From the NCBI RefSeq assembly GCF_900172375.1, contig NZ_FWFS01000014.1, positions 1-64,000 of the forward strand: 64,000 bases of DNA. The letters run 5' to 3'. The stretch is from Aquimixticola soesokkakensis. GTDB lineage: Bacteria; Pseudomonadota; Alphaproteobacteria; Rhodobacterales; Rhodobacteraceae. Shown here in pieces: positions 44,636-54,096 of this stretch. The translations under genes and the position numbers were made by a program. Below the pieces are notes generated by a model. It did no database searches. It saw only the letters and a program-made list of their open reading frames with translations, and was not told the DNA's origin. Numbering within the stretch: position 1 is the first letter of the stretch; each line of letters starts with the position of its first letter.

Positions 44636-45817
44636 TTAACCGTACAGACAGTCGCGGATGGTTTCCAACCCGCGCTGCGTTTCTTCTTTTGGGGCCACAA
44701 GTGCGACCCGGATGTAAGTCTTGCCGGGATTTTCCCCGTTTATGTCCCGCGACAGATAGGCGCCGGGAAGAACCCGCACCCCCGTCTCGGTCCAAAGTTT
44801 CAACGCCGCCGCCTCGCCGTCCTCAACGGGCATCCACATGAAAAATCCAGCCTGTGGCGAGGAAATGCGCGGGATATCCGCAAAAATCCGATCCGCCATG
44901 TCAAATTTTTCGCGATAGAGCGCGCGCGACGCAATGACATGATCCTCATCGGCCCAAACGCGCGCCGACACAAGTTGCACCGGATTGGACAATGGTGCGC
45001 CCGAATAGGCGCGCAGCTTGCGGATACGCTCAAGCGACTTCGCCCCGCCCGCAACAAAGCCGGACCGCAAGCCCGGCAAGTTCGACCGCTTGGACAGGGA
45101 ATGAAAGATCACCACACGTTCAGGGTCCGCACCCATGTCGCGCGCGATTTCCAACATGCCCTTGGGCGGCGCATCGCGCCAAATCTCGCTATAGCATTCA
45201 TCGGCGAAAATCTGGAAATCATGCTTTTCTGCCAAGGCCACCAAATCCCGCAGATAGTCGGGGGTCGCGACCGCGCCCTGGGGATTGGAGGGCGAGCAGA
45301 TATAGGCAATGGCGGTGCGATCCAGCACCTCGGCGGGCAAGCTTGCGTAATCGGGCAAATATCCCGTCTCGCGGGTCGCGGGGACAAAAACCGGCTCCGC
45401 CCCGACCGTAACAGCGGCGACGGCGTAGACCTGATAGAACGGGTTGGGAGTCAGAACGACCGGCTGTTTGCCGTTTTTGGTTTCCGGGCACAGCGCGATA
45501 CAGGCATTCATCAACCCCTCGCGGGTGCCGTTCAGCGCCATCACCTCGGTCGCGGGATCGACACGCACCCCAAAGCGGCGCATGAGCCAGTCCGAAATAG
45601 CCCCAAGCAGATCAGGCAACCCGTTGTTATCGGGATATTTCGCAAAGTCAGACAGGTTGTCGGCAAGCACTTGGCCGACGAAATCCGGCATCGGGTGCCT
45701 GGGCTCCCCGATGGTCATATGCAGCACGTCACCGCCCGCCGGATGCACGTCAAGAAGCGCGCGCAAACGCGGGAATGCATACTCGGGAAGGGCCGCAAAG
45801 CGCTCCGGAAACATCAT
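44636..45817 (-). CDS. dapC: PLP-dependent aminotransferase, DapC-like (succinyldiaminopimelate transaminase)
   Basis: 393 residues of fold-type I aminotransferases. The PLP-binding Lys243 lies in [16 protein letters not shown], very like the DapC subgroup; NPFYQVY (125-131), CSPSNPQG and DECYSEIW are also visible. DapC uses glutamate to make N-succinyl-diaminopimelate in lysine and cell-wall synthesis, and dapB is also in this window. Closely related aminotransferases exist, so the specific substrate is inferred. It lies 10 bases upstream of ftsK, probably in the same transcript. Confidence 0.82.
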   Translation of the reverse strand: MMFPERFAALPEYAFPRLRALLDVHPAGGDVLHMTIGEPRHPMPDFVGQVLADNLSDFAKYPDNNGLPDLLGAISDWLMRRFGVRVDPATEVMALNGTREGLMNACIALCPETKNGKQPVVLTPNPFYQVYAVAAVTVGAEPVFVPATRETGYLPDYASLPAEVLDRTAIAYICSPSNPQGAVATPDYLRDLVALAEKHDFQIFADECYSEIWRDAPPKGMLEIARDMGADPERVVIFHSLSKRSNLPGLRSGFVAGGAKSLERIRKLRAYSGAPLSNPVQLVSARVWADEDHVIASRALYREKFDMADRIFADIPRISSPQAGFFMWMPVEDGEAAALKLWTETGVRVLPGAYLSRDINGENPGKTYIRVALVAPKEETQRGLETIRDCLYG

Positions 45818-45944
45818 GATACTGCTACTGCCTCGTTCTCGGGATCGTTGTCGCCCCGAATTTTCCCCAAGGATAGCTGCGCTTGCGCCTCCGGTCCAGA
45901 AAAACGAGGTTAATTTTACGCCAGCTCGCCCTTGCCTGTGGCAT

Positions 45945-47285
45945 TTAGGTCAGCGCCTGCCCCAAGACCGATTCGACAGCTGCGCCAATGGCAAGCAAAC
46001 GCGCCTCGCTCATCGGCAGCGTTTGCAACAACAGTCCGCAGGACGCCACGCCCGTGGGCAGGGTCAGCCCCGGCAACCCCATCAGGTTTGCGATGCGGGT
46101 ATTGCGCAGCGCCAACAGGTTTTCGGTGACGTAGTAGTCGCTGTCTTCCATCAAACGGTGCACATTGGGCGGCAGGATGGGCGCGGTGGGCAGCAACACA
46201 GCATCGAACGGCTGTGTTGCGGCCAGATAGTGCGCCCGCAGCTGGCGCAGCTTGGCCCAGCCGGCGATATAGTCCGGCGCACTGACCGTGCGACCGGCCC
46301 GAAAGCGGTCGAGGATGGGCGGGAACATGCGCTCGGGAGCCGCTTCGATCTGCGCGCGCTGGGTCGCATAGGCTTCGGCAGGGAACAGGACCCCTGACAG
46401 CGCCATGGCGTCGCGCACGGCGGGCACTTCGATCCGCGTGATCTTGGCGCCTGCTGCCGCGATCCGGGCCAGCGCCTGGTCGAACCCGCGCGCGGGCGCC
46501 GCGCGAATATCGTCGAACGCAACCGTTTCCAGCACGGCAAATTTTAGCGACGACAGATCGGGCGGCGTTCCCGTGCGGACATCCTGACCGTCCAAGGCCC
46601 CCAGCAACAGCGCGCAATCCTCGACGCTGCGCGCGATCGGGCCAACCGTGTCAAACGACGGGGCCAGCGCGATCACCCCCTCCAACGACAAGCGTCCGGA
46701 TGTTGTTTTGAAGCCCACAAGATCGTTCCAAGCGGCAGGGATGCGCACCGATCCGCCGGTATCCGTGCCAATCGCAGCCGCAGCCAAGCCGAACGCAACC
46801 GAGGCCGCAGCCCCCGAGGACGAGCCCCCCGACACGGCACCTGCGTCATTCACGCAGGGAGAGGTCGCCGTGATCGGGTTGAGCCCGAGCCCCGAAAACG
46901 CCAGTTCGCTCATGTGGGTTTTGCCCAAGGCCACAAGGCCCGCCTGTGTGGCGCACTGCAAGACGGCGGCATCGCTCATCGGGATGTTGTCACGATACAG
47001 CGCCGATCCGGCTTCGGTCGCGATGCCTTTGGTGTTGAACAAATCCTTCCACGACACCGGAACGCCGTCCAGAAGACCGCGTCGGGTCCCGCTTTTCTGG
47101 CGCGCCCGCGCCGCTTGCGCCTCTTCACCTGCGCGTTCACGCATCAAACGGGCATATATTCTATCGCTCACATTGCAGGATTTTATTTCATCGAAGTAAA
47201 ATTCCGCCAAGTCTATGGGATCAAGCGTGCCGTCCTCGATCGCCCGCCCCAATGCAGCCGCGCTTTTGTTCCTGATCCTGTCCAT
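45945..47285 (-). CDS. Amidase signature family hydrolase
   Basis: 446 residues with the Ser-cisSer-Lys machinery: Lys80 in PVSWKDLFN, the Gly-Ser block VSGGSSSGAA (151-160) and the nucleophile Ser179 in GTDTGGSV. It resembles GatA in fold, but no gatB or gatC is nearby and it is treated as a stand-alone amidase of unknown substrate. No signal peptide. It is divergent from the UbiH-type gene, with 82 bases between starts. Confidence 0.9.
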   Translation of the reverse strand: MDRIRNKSAAALGRAIEDGTLDPIDLAEFYFDEIKSCNVSDRIYARLMRERAGEEAQAARARQKSGTRRGLLDGVPVSWKDLFNTKGIATEAGSALYRDNIPMSDAAVLQCATQAGLVALGKTHMSELAFSGLGLNPITATSPCVNDAGAVSGGSSSGAAASVAFGLAAAAIGTDTGGSVRIPAAWNDLVGFKTTSGRLSLEGVIALAPSFDTVGPIARSVEDCALLLGALDGQDVRTGTPPDLSSLKFAVLETVAFDDIRAAPARGFDQALARIAAAGAKITRIEVPAVRDAMALSGVLFPAEAYATQRAQIEAAPERMFPPILDRFRAGRTVSAPDYIAGWAKLRQLRAHYLAATQPFDAVLLPTAPILPPNVHRLMEDSDYYVTENLLALRNTRIANLMGLPGLTLPTGVASCGLLLQTLPMSEARLLAIGAAVESVLGQALT

Positions 47286-47367
47286 ATCGCGCTCCTGCCA
47301 GATTTTACCTCAGCCTAGCGACAGCACAGCGCATGGACAATCCCACAGCAAAGGCCATATTTGCCCC

Positions 47368-48591
47368 ATGGAAAAAAGCAGCGACATCCTGATCATCGGC
47401 GGCGGGCTAAACGGCCCGGCACTTGCATTGGCCTGCGCGCAGGCCGGTTTACGCGTGACCATCGTGGACCGGCTGGCCCGCGACAACCGCGCCCGCGACA
47501 GTTTTGACGGGCGCGGCTATGCGCTGTCACTCTCGTCTCAACGCCTTCTGGCGGCCATCGGACTCTGGGACAGTCTGCGTCCCCATGCCCAACCTATTCT
47601 GGATGTCTGTGTCAGTGATGGCGGCCTCGGCGAAGGCCCTGCCCCCTTTGTGCTGGACTTTGACCATGCCGAAATCGACGAAGGGCCGATGGGCTTCATG
47701 GTCGAGGACCGCTATGTCCGCCGGGCGCTTTTGGAGGCGCTGGATGCAACTCCGGCGATCCGTCAAATCAACGGTGCTGCGGTCATCGCACAAGAGGTCG
47801 GCGCGCAGGCCCATGTGACGCTCGACACGGGTGAGGTACTGCGCGCGAAGGTTCTGGTGGGATGCGACGGGCGCGGGTCGGGCACAGCAAGCCGCGCGGG
47901 CATCAAACGCAGCGGTCACGATTATGGCCAAAGCGCGCTGGTCTGTGCGATTTCCCACAGCCTGCCTCACAAGGGCTGCGCCCATCAGTTCTTTCTTGCG
48001 GCCGGCCCCCTCGCGATCCTCCCCTTGCCGGGCAATCAATGCTCGATTGTCTGGACGGAGAAAAGCAGCCAAGCCAAGGCGATCAACGCATTGGACGACG
48101 CGGACTACCTTGCGGTCCTGCGCCCGCGGTTCGGGGATTTTCTGGGGGATATTTCCCTTGCCGGACAGCGGTTTTCCTATCCGCTCAACATCACCCTCGC
48201 CAACCAGTTTGTCGCCCCGCGCATCGCGCTTGCAGGGGACGCCGCGCACGGGCTGCATCCCATCGCAGGCCAAGGGCTGAACGCCGGCCTCAAGGACGTG
48301 GCCGCATTGGCCGAAGTTCTTGTCGTGGCCCATCGGCGCGGCGAAGATATCGGTCGCGAAGACGTTCTGGCGCGGTATCAGCAATGGCGCCGCTTTGATG
48401 TGGCGACATTGGCGATGGCGACCGACGGCTTCAACAGGTTGTTTTCCAACGCGAACCCGCTGCTGCGCATGGGGCGCGATCTTGGCATGGGCGTGCTGAA
48501 TGCCCTTCCGGCCCTGCGCCGCACAGCGATCCGCGAAGCCGCAGGCCTTACCGGCGATCTGCCCCGCCTGCTGACCGGCAAGCCGCTCTGA
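47368..48591 (+). CDS. FAD-dependent UbiH/UbiF/Coq6-family monooxygenase
   Basis: 407 residues. FAD-binding GGGLNGPALALACAQAG near the N-terminus, VGCDGRGSG in the middle, and the second FAD motif GDAAHGLHPIAGQGLNAGLKDV near 290-311 are all characteristic of ubiquinone ring hydroxylases. Which ring position it hydroxylates cannot be told; alphaproteobacteria often use one or two broad enzymes (UbiL or UbiM types). Start at ATG 47368 (MEKSSDILIIGGG). It is divergent from the amidase and convergent with the Trm112 gene. Confidence 0.9.
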   Translation: MEKSSDILIIGGGLNGPALALACAQAGLRVTIVDRLARDNRARDSFDGRGYALSLSSQRLLAAIGLWDSLRPHAQPILDVCVSDGGLGEGPAPFVLDFDHAEIDEGPMGFMVEDRYVRRALLEALDATPAIRQINGAAVIAQEVGAQAHVTLDTGEVLRAKVLVGCDGRGSGTASRAGIKRSGHDYGQSALVCAISHSLPHKGCAHQFFLAAGPLAILPLPGNQCSIVWTEKSSQAKAINALDDADYLAVLRPRFGDFLGDISLAGQRFSYPLNITLANQFVAPRIALAGDAAHGLHPIAGQGLNAGLKDVAALAEVLVVAHRRGEDIGREDVLARYQQWRRFDVATLAMATDGFNRLFSNANPLLRMGRDLGMGVLNALPALRRTAIREAAGLTGDLPRLLTGKPL

Positions 48592-48650
48592 GCGCCGCGA
48601 AGCGGCACGTGCCCGCCACAAGATTTCGCAAGAAAGCCGGAAAAAACCCG

Positions 48651-48878
48651 TCAGTCGTCCAGACGACGCGCCTCATCGATCAGCATGATCGGGATGCCAT
48701 CGCGGATCGGATAGGCCAGATGCGCCGCTTTGGACACAAGTTCCTGCCGCTCGGCATCAAAGCTGAGCACCGCATGGCTATGCGGGCAGACCAGCGCCTC
48801 CAGCATCTTGCGATCAAACGCAGGCGCGTTGCGGCGGGGCGCATCGGAACGCGCGGAGCTTTGGGTGTCGTCTGTCAT
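48651..48878 (-). CDS. Trm112-family small protein
   Basis: 75 residues. The C-terminal part matches the Trm112/YcaR family ([35 protein letters not shown]). Eukaryotic and archaeal Trm112 activate methyltransferases; the role of bacterial versions is unclear. Here only one Cys of the usual zinc-like CPxC remains (CPHS). ATG 48878 shares one base with the stop of the Lon-N gene (TGATG), implying coupled translation; a GTG one codon earlier is possible. Confidence 0.87.
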   Translation of the reverse strand: MTDDTQSSARSDAPRRNAPAFDRKMLEALVCPHSHAVLSFDAERQELVSKAAHLAYPIRDGIPIMLIDEARRLDD

Positions 48879-49522
48879 CACATCATCTCGTCGCTGGAAC
48901 CGCCGCGCAGGGCGAATTCCATCAGGGTTACCAGAGTTTCGCGGCGTGTGGAAAGAGAAGGTGCCTCCAAAAGCGCCTGTTTGTCTTCGGTTTCAAAGGG
49001 GCAGAGCATCGCCAGAGAGTTGATCAACAACTCATCCTCGGCATCTTCCAGCCCGTCCCAATCGGTGCGCAACCCTTCCGCATCCAGATATCGTTCCAGC
49101 AATGAAAACAGAGGCTTGCGATCAAAGTTATCGCTTTCGGGCTGACTGACAAGGTCTTTGTCAAACCCCGCCCAACTGACCGCGAAGCGCCGATAGGCCG
49201 CAAAACCGTCGACCTCCTGACCCAAGCGAAAGCGCGACATGCCCGCAAGGGTGATCATGTAGCGCCCGTCTTCGGTCTCGGAAAAGCCCGTCACGCGCCC
49301 CGCGCAGCCGATACTGTGCAACCGCGCGCCGTCATTGGCGTGCTCCATCGGCTGCACCATCCCGATCAAACGCGTGCCGGTCTTGAGCACATCCTCAAGC
49401 ATCTGCAAATAGCGCGGCTCGAAGAGATGCAGCGGCAGACGCGCGCGGGGCAACAGCAGCGCGCCCGGCAACGGGAAAATCGGGATCGTAGACGGAAGGT
49501 CGGCTGCGTGTATCATTCGCAT
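48878..49522 (-). CDS. Lon N-terminal (substrate-binding) domain protein
   Basis: 214 residues consisting of a Lon N-domain without ATPase or protease parts. It begins [30 protein letters not shown], and a C-terminal helical region follows. Function is not established; a protein-binding role is inferred. It starts at ATG 49522, or the ATG two codons later, 20 bases after the thioredoxin-TPR stop, and ends overlapping the Trm112 gene, so the three form one unit. Confidence 0.9.
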   Translation of the reverse strand: MRMIHAADLPSTIPIFPLPGALLLPRARLPLHLFEPRYLQMLEDVLKTGTRLIGMVQPMEHANDGARLHSIGCAGRVTGFSETEDGRYMITLAGMSRFRLGQEVDGFAAYRRFAVSWAGFDKDLVSQPESDNFDRKPLFSLLERYLDAEGLRTDWDGLEDAEDELLINSLAMLCPFETEDKQALLEAPSLSTRRETLVTLMEFALRGGSSDEMM

Positions 49523-49542
49523 GAGCTAGCGCACCCCGCGCC

Positions 49543-50451
49543 TCAGGCAAATATGATCGACGACAATTTCCGCCGACCGGCAAGCACAAGCGGATCATTG
49601 GCTTTGAGGCTGTCGAAAATCTTGAACAATTGCTCTTTGGCCGCCCCTTCGTTCCAGTCGCGATCCTTGCGGAAGGCATCCAGAAGGGTGTCGATTGCGC
49701 CTTCGACATCGCCGCTGGCGTGCTGCGCTGTCGCCAGATCAAGGCGCAGCTGCATGTCATCAGGATTGGCGGCGACCTGGGCGGCCAGCTCCGCAACGGG
49801 GCCGGCATTTTCCGCCTGACGCGCCAGTTCGATCTGGGCAAAGGCGGCATCGAAGGCGGGATTGCTGTGCAGATCGGCGGGCGCGCCGTTCAGCACCGCC
49901 TCGGCTTCGTCAATCTCGCCCTTCACCAAAAGCCCTCGCGCGTAGCCGCCCCAGGCTTGGGCCTGCGTGGGATCCTCCTCGACAATGGCGGCGAAGGTCT
50001 GGATCGCGTCCTCGGTCTCCCCCGCCTCAAGCATGGCCTCTGCGGCTTCGATCGCTTCGGCCAAACCGCCGTCTTCCTCAACGAGAGCGGCAAGTTTGTC
50101 GACAAAAGCGGTGATTTCCGATTGCGGCTGCGCCCCTTGAAATGCATCGACCGGCTGGCCTTGCCAAAACGCATAGACGGTCGGGACGGATTGCACGCGC
50201 AACTGGCCGGCGATGGCCTGGTTCTGGTCCACGTCAACCTTGGCCATGAACACCTTGCCGCCCGCATCGTTTACGGCCTTTTCCAACATCGGCCCCAGGG
50301 TTTTGCACGGGCCGCACCACGGGGCCCAGAAATCCACGATGACGGGAATCTCCATCGACTTTTCGACCACATCGGCCATGAAAGTGGCTTCGGAAACATC
50401 TTTGACGAAATTGCCGGTCGCGGCGGGGGCGGGTGTGCCGATGAGGTCCAT
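49543..50451 (-). CDS. Thioredoxin-domain protein with TPR tail (CnoX/YbbN-like)
   Basis: 302 residues. A thioredoxin fold (about 1-115) carries the full active site WAPWCGPCK (Cys46, Cys49). A helical TPR-like region follows (about 125-300; AEAMLEAGETEDAIQTFAAIVEEDP and AIDTLLDAFRKDRDW). In E. coli the equivalent CnoX is a holdase that hands clients to GroEL or DnaK. The intact CxxC suggests redox activity, as in some alphaproteobacterial forms. Probably first of the thioredoxin-LonN-Trm112 unit, 57 bases after xthA. Confidence 0.92.
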   Translation of the reverse strand: MDLIGTPAPAATGNFVKDVSEATFMADVVEKSMEIPVIVDFWAPWCGPCKTLGPMLEKAVNDAGGKVFMAKVDVDQNQAIAGQLRVQSVPTVYAFWQGQPVDAFQGAQPQSEITAFVDKLAALVEEDGGLAEAIEAAEAMLEAGETEDAIQTFAAIVEEDPTQAQAWGGYARGLLVKGEIDEAEAVLNGAPADLHSNPAFDAAFAQIELARQAENAGPVAELAAQVAANPDDMQLRLDLATAQHASGDVEGAIDTLLDAFRKDRDWNEGAAKEQLFKIFDSLKANDPLVLAGRRKLSSIIFA

Positions 50452-50508
50452 GAAGGTCGCTCCTGAAATCTGTGTGTCGCGCCCAATATGAGCGCCAAGA
50501 AGGTCGAA

Positions 50509-51297
50509 TTAAAGGTCGAAGCTGGCAAAAACCGGCGCATGATCGGACGGTTTTTCCCATCCACGCGCGGCGCGCAACACCCGACTGGCGTGGGCGGCGC
50601 TGGAAATATCGCCCGTGGCCCAAATGTGATCGAGGCGCCGCCCCTTATCGGCAGCGTCCCAATCCTTGGCGCGATAGGACCACCACGAATACAACTTGCC
50701 CGTGGGAATATCCTGCCGCGTCACATCCACCCAGTTTCCGGCCTCTTGCACCTGCGCAAGATGTTCGACCTCGACGGGTGTGTGACTGACGATCTTGAGC
50801 AGCTTCTTGTGATCCCAAACGTCATCCTCGCGCGGCGCAATGTTGAGGTCGCCGACAAGGATCGCCTTTTGCGGGGCCTCGGCGTGAAAGGCGTCGCGCA
50901 TCTGGGTGAGGTAGTCGAGCTTTTGCCCGAACTTTTCGTTCTTTTCGCGGTCCGGCTCGTCCCCGCCCGCGGGCACGTAAAAATTATGGATCAACACACC
51001 GTTGGCCAGCTTGGCCGCAACGTGGCGCGCATGGCCAAGCGCGGCGTAATCTTCGCCGCCCGCATCGACCATCGGAATTTTCGACAGGATCGCAACGCCG
51101 TTGTAGCCCTTTTGCCCGCGCGCCACGATATGCTCGTAGCCCAGCGCACGAAACCCTTCGAGGGGGATCTTGTCGACGGGGGATTTGCATTCTTGCAGGC
51201 AAAGCACATCGGGGGCTTCCTCGCCCAACAGCTTGACAACAAGCGCCTCGCGCAGCCGTACCGAGTTGATGTTCCAAGTGGCGAGAGTAAAGGACAT
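50509..51297 (-). CDS. xthA: Exodeoxyribonuclease III
   Basis: AP endonuclease and 3'-5' exonuclease of base excision repair. 262 residues with the four conserved sites: LATWNINSVR, LCLQECKS (metal-binding Glu), GDLNIAPREDDVWD, and RLDHIWATGD with SDHAPV at the end. Start at ATG 51297 (MSFTLATWNINS), where all homologues begin. A terminator separates it from the upstream regulator gene. Confidence 0.96.
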   Translation of the reverse strand: MSFTLATWNINSVRLREALVVKLLGEEAPDVLCLQECKSPVDKIPLEGFRALGYEHIVARGQKGYNGVAILSKIPMVDAGGEDYAALGHARHVAAKLANGVLIHNFYVPAGGDEPDREKNEKFGQKLDYLTQMRDAFHAEAPQKAILVGDLNIAPREDDVWDHKKLLKIVSHTPVEVEHLAQVQEAGNWVDVTRQDIPTGKLYSWWSYRAKDWDAADKGRRLDHIWATGDISSAAHASRVLRAARGWEKPSDHAPVFASFDL

Positions 51298-51358
51298 GGC
51301 AGCGCTCCGGTTGTTCGCCGCCCTTCTACCCCCTTCCCTGCGAAACCAAAACCGCAAA

Positions 51359-51387
51359 CAAAAAAAGGCCCAGCATAAAGCCGGGCC
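51359..51387 (-). terminator. Rho-independent terminator of the response regulator gene
   Basis: GGCCC/GGGCC (51367-51371 with 51383-51387) plus an inner GC/GC pair around ATAAA, with one mismatch. On the minus strand it is followed by TTTTTTTGTTTG. It lies between the response regulator stop (51517) and the xthA start. Confidence 0.75.
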
Positions 51388-51516
51388 ATAGTTCTGATAT
51401 TCAAGGGACAGCGCATCTATCAATCCCCGATGCGCAGGGGCTTCATGGACCAAACGCTGGATGTGAGGATCGGTTCCCGCGTTTGGTCATTTTATTTCCA
51501 AATCTTTCGCCCGCCG

Positions 51517-52203
51517 TCAGGCGGCAAGGCGGTATCCACCGGATTCTGTCACCAGAAGCCGTGCGTTCGAGGGATCGGGTTCGATCTTTTGACGCAGGCG
51601 GTAGATGTGGGTTTCCAGCGTATGGGTCGTCACGCCCGCGTTATAGCCCCACACTTCGTGCAGCAACACATCGCGCGCCACCACGCCATCGGTCGCACGG
51701 TAGAGGAACTTGAGAATGTTGGTTTCTTTTTCCGTCAGACGGATTTTCTTGTCGTCTTCGGTCACCAGCAGCTTCATCGAGGGTTTGAACGTATACGGCC
51801 CCAATTGAAACACGGCGTCCTCGGATTGCTCATGGGTGCGCAACTGCGCGCGGATGCGTGCCAAAAGGACCGGAAACTTGAACGGCTTGGTGATGTAGTC
51901 ATTCGCGCCCGCATCAAGGCCCAGAATAGTGTCAGCGTCGGAGTCATGGCCCGTCAGCATGAGGATCGGGCATTTCACACCGGATTTGCGCAGACGTTTG
52001 CACAGCTCGCGCCCGTCGGTGTCGGGAAGACCCACATCGAGGATCACGAGGTCATAAATGCCCTCTTTAGATTTTTCCATCGCCGTGGCGCCGCTGTCGG
52101 CCTCGAACACGTCGAAATCATCGGTGAGCAACAATTGCTCGCTCAGCGCCTCACGCAGGTCGTCATCGTCGTCGACGAGAAGGATTTTTTTCAAGGTGGC
52201 CAT
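51517..52203 (-). CDS. OmpR-family response regulator
   Basis: 228 residues. The receiver domain (1-120) has the acidic pocket at 11-15 and phospho-acceptor Asp56 in LVILDVGLPDTDG, and the conserved Lys in DYITKPFKFP. The C-terminal winged helix (about 130-228) is of the OmpR type: VARDVLLHEVWGY, VTTHTLETHIYRLRQKI. No histidine kinase gene adjoins it, so the partner and regulon are unknown. Start at ATG 52203 with GGAGAG upstream; an in-frame ATG four codons earlier is possible. It is divergent from ribA. Confidence 0.92.
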   Translation of the reverse strand: MATLKKILLVDDDDDLREALSEQLLLTDDFDVFEADSGATAMEKSKEGIYDLVILDVGLPDTDGRELCKRLRKSGVKCPILMLTGHDSDADTILGLDAGANDYITKPFKFPVLLARIRAQLRTHEQSEDAVFQLGPYTFKPSMKLLVTEDDKKIRLTEKETNILKFLYRATDGVVARDVLLHEVWGYNAGVTTHTLETHIYRLRQKIEPDPSNARLLVTESGGYRLAA

Positions 52204-52504
52204 GGGGCTCTCCATTTCTGCTTTGAGATAGATCTGTGCCCGCCGCCCCGTTTCGGCAAGTTTTGCACAACTTCGCTCACGGCCTCGTGTGGATTAGGCA
52301 TAGATGGAGAGCGTTTTGTTTCAAAAGTCCCGCCCGCGCGGGCAAATGTTACAGAGCGTGAGGCCGCTCTTGCAGACGCGCGCGCAGGGTTTGTGCGCCC
52401 GCTGAGAGAAATCGCCGCCCCCGCCCTGTTCCCTATCGCGCCGCGAGCGATTAGATCAAAGGGACCAAAGAGCACGAAAGAGCCCCACGCATGAGCCCCG
52501 CACG
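52204..52504. other. Divergent intergenic region between response regulator and ribA
   Basis: 301 bases with no supported gene beyond a five-codon leader at its end. I looked for an FMN riboswitch upstream of ribA and do not see its conserved core. ATG AGC CCC GCA CGA TGA at 52491-52508 could encode a tiny peptide whose stop overlaps the ribA ATG, with AAAGAG upstream. Otherwise I see no clear promoter, terminator or long repeat. Confidence 0.5.
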
Positions 52505-53593
52505 ATGAGCCTCGCCCCCAGCTTGACCGAACGCCTTGCCCGCGCACGTGCCGATTTGCGCATGGGGGTCGGTGTGGCGATGCATAGCGCAAATGGCGAT
52601 GCGGTGGTCTTTGCCGCCGAAGCGCTCAGTGATGCGCGGCTGGCCGACGCGCGCGCCCTTGGCGCGCCGGTTCTGGCGATCACCAGCTGGCGGGCGCAAA
52701 CGCTCAAAGCGCGCGCCTATGACGGTGATCTGGCGCGGCTGTCCGTGCCTGCGGATGTCGATGCAAGCTGGATCGAGGCGGTCGCCGATCCGGCCGACGA
52801 TCTGCGCGTGCCGATGAAAGGCCCGCTCGGCAGTTTGCGCACAGGAAGCCCTGCCGCGCATCGCGCCGCGATCGGCCTCAGCAAATCCGCACGGCTTTTG
52901 CCTGCCGCTCTGGTGGTCGACGTGCCCGATGCCCGCGCTTTGGCCGCGGCACACGGGCTGACGCTGATCGACATCGACGCCGCGCAAAGCCTGCTTGGCG
53001 ATCTGTCGCCGCTCCATGATGTGGTCCACGCGCGCGTCCCCCTTGAGGCGTCGCAAAAGGGTCGCGTGCATGTTTTTCGTCCCGAAGATGGCGGCGAAGA
53101 ACATTACGCCATCGAAATCGGCCGCCCCGACCGCGACCACCCTGCCCTCGTGCGCCTGCATTCGGCCTGTTTTACCGGCGATGTACTAGGGTCGCTGAAA
53201 TGCGATTGCGGCCCGCAGCTTCACGCCGCCCTGCACCAAATGGGCCAAGAGGGCGCGGGCATTCTGCTGTACCTCAACCAGGAAGGGCGCGGCATCGGCC
53301 TTGCCAACAAAATGCGCGCCTACTCGCTTCAGGATCAGGGTTTTGACACGGTCGAGGCCAATCATCGCCTCGGGTTCGAAGATGACGAGCGCGATTTTCG
53401 CATCGGCGCGGCCCTGCTGCGCGATATGGGACTGTCGCGCGTGCGCCTGCTGACCAACAATCCGCGCAAGATTTCGATGATGCAGGATCACGGGATCGAG
53501 GTGGTCGAACGCGTACCGCTCAAAGTCGGGGAAAACGATTTCAACAGCCGGTATCTGGCAACCAAGGCCCGCAAATCGGGACATTTGCTGTGA
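52505..53593 (+). CDS. ribA: GTP cyclohydrolase II with N-terminal extension
   Basis: First step of riboflavin synthesis: opens the GTP imidazole ring. 362 residues; the enzyme domain occupies about 170-362, with zinc ligands Cys222, Cys233 and Cys235 (CFTGDVLGSLKCDCG), the catalytic NQEGRGIGL and the closing NNPRKISM. The first 165 residues are not a complete dihydroxybutanone-phosphate synthase and their role is unclear. Start at ATG 52505. It overlaps the L,D-transpeptidase gene by four bases (GTGA). Confidence 0.95.
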   Translation: MSLAPSLTERLARARADLRMGVGVAMHSANGDAVVFAAEALSDARLADARALGAPVLAITSWRAQTLKARAYDGDLARLSVPADVDASWIEAVADPADDLRVPMKGPLGSLRTGSPAAHRAAIGLSKSARLLPAALVVDVPDARALAAAHGLTLIDIDAAQSLLGDLSPLHDVVHARVPLEASQKGRVHVFRPEDGGEEHYAIEIGRPDRDHPALVRLHSACFTGDVLGSLKCDCGPQLHAALHQMGQEGAGILLYLNQEGRGIGLANKMRAYSLQDQGFDTVEANHRLGFEDDERDFRIGAALLRDMGLSRVRLLTNNPRKISMMQDHGIEVVERVPLKVGENDFNSRYLATKARKSGHLL

Positions 53594-54096
53594 GCGCGCA
53601 GGATATCGTCGTCACCGCGCAGGGCGCGCGGTTTTTGGGGCGGCGGTTTCCCTGTTCCATCGGGCGCGGCGGCATCCTTCCGGCGGCACTGAAGCGCGAA
53701 GGCGACGGGGCCACACCCAGCGGGACACATGCGATTTGCGCCGCGTTCTACCGTGCGGACCGCAAAGCGCGCCCCCTCGCTTGGGCCAGCCCCATTGGCC
53801 CGGGCGATCTGTGGTCCGATGACAGCACCGATGCGGCCTACAACCAGTTCACCCGCGCGCCCTATCCCTTCAGCCACGAACGGCTGCGCATGGGCGTGCC
53901 GCTTTACGATCTGTTTTTCGTCACCGACTGGAATTATCCCGAGGCGACACCGAAGATGGGATCGGCCATCTTCATCCACCAGTGGCGCAAACCCCGCCAC
54001 CCGACAGCGGGCTGCGTCGCCTTTCGCCGGGATCACCTTCGCTGGATCGCCGCGCATGTGACGCCGCGCACGCGCCTTATCGTCAAGGCGCGATAG
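53590..54096 (+). CDS. L,D-transpeptidase-family (YkuD) protein
   Basis: 168 residues ending in the YkuD active-site block IFIHQWRKPRHPTAGCVAF, with His130 and nucleophile Cys142. Enzymes of this family make 3-3 cross-links in peptidoglycan or attach proteins to it. I see no signal peptide with this start, which is unusual for a periplasmic enzyme. GTG 53590 overlaps the ribA stop, so translation is coupled. A cytoplasmic role or a different route of export cannot be excluded. Confidence 0.86.
   Translation: MSAQDIVVTAQGARFLGRRFPCSIGRGGILPAALKREGDGATPSGTHAICAAFYRADRKARPLAWASPIGPGDLWSDDSTDAAYNQFTRAPYPFSHERLRMGVPLYDLFFVTDWNYPEATPKMGSAIFIHQWRKPRHPTAGCVAFRRDHLRWIAAHVTPRTRLIVKAR

Noticed and set aside
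45945-47285. Assignment of the amidase as GatA
   Set aside because: No gatB or gatC is adjacent and the sequence outside the signature differs from the GatA pattern I would expect; left as an amidase of unknown substrate.
52204-52504. FMN riboswitch upstream of ribA
   Set aside because: The conserved core sequence was looked for and not found.
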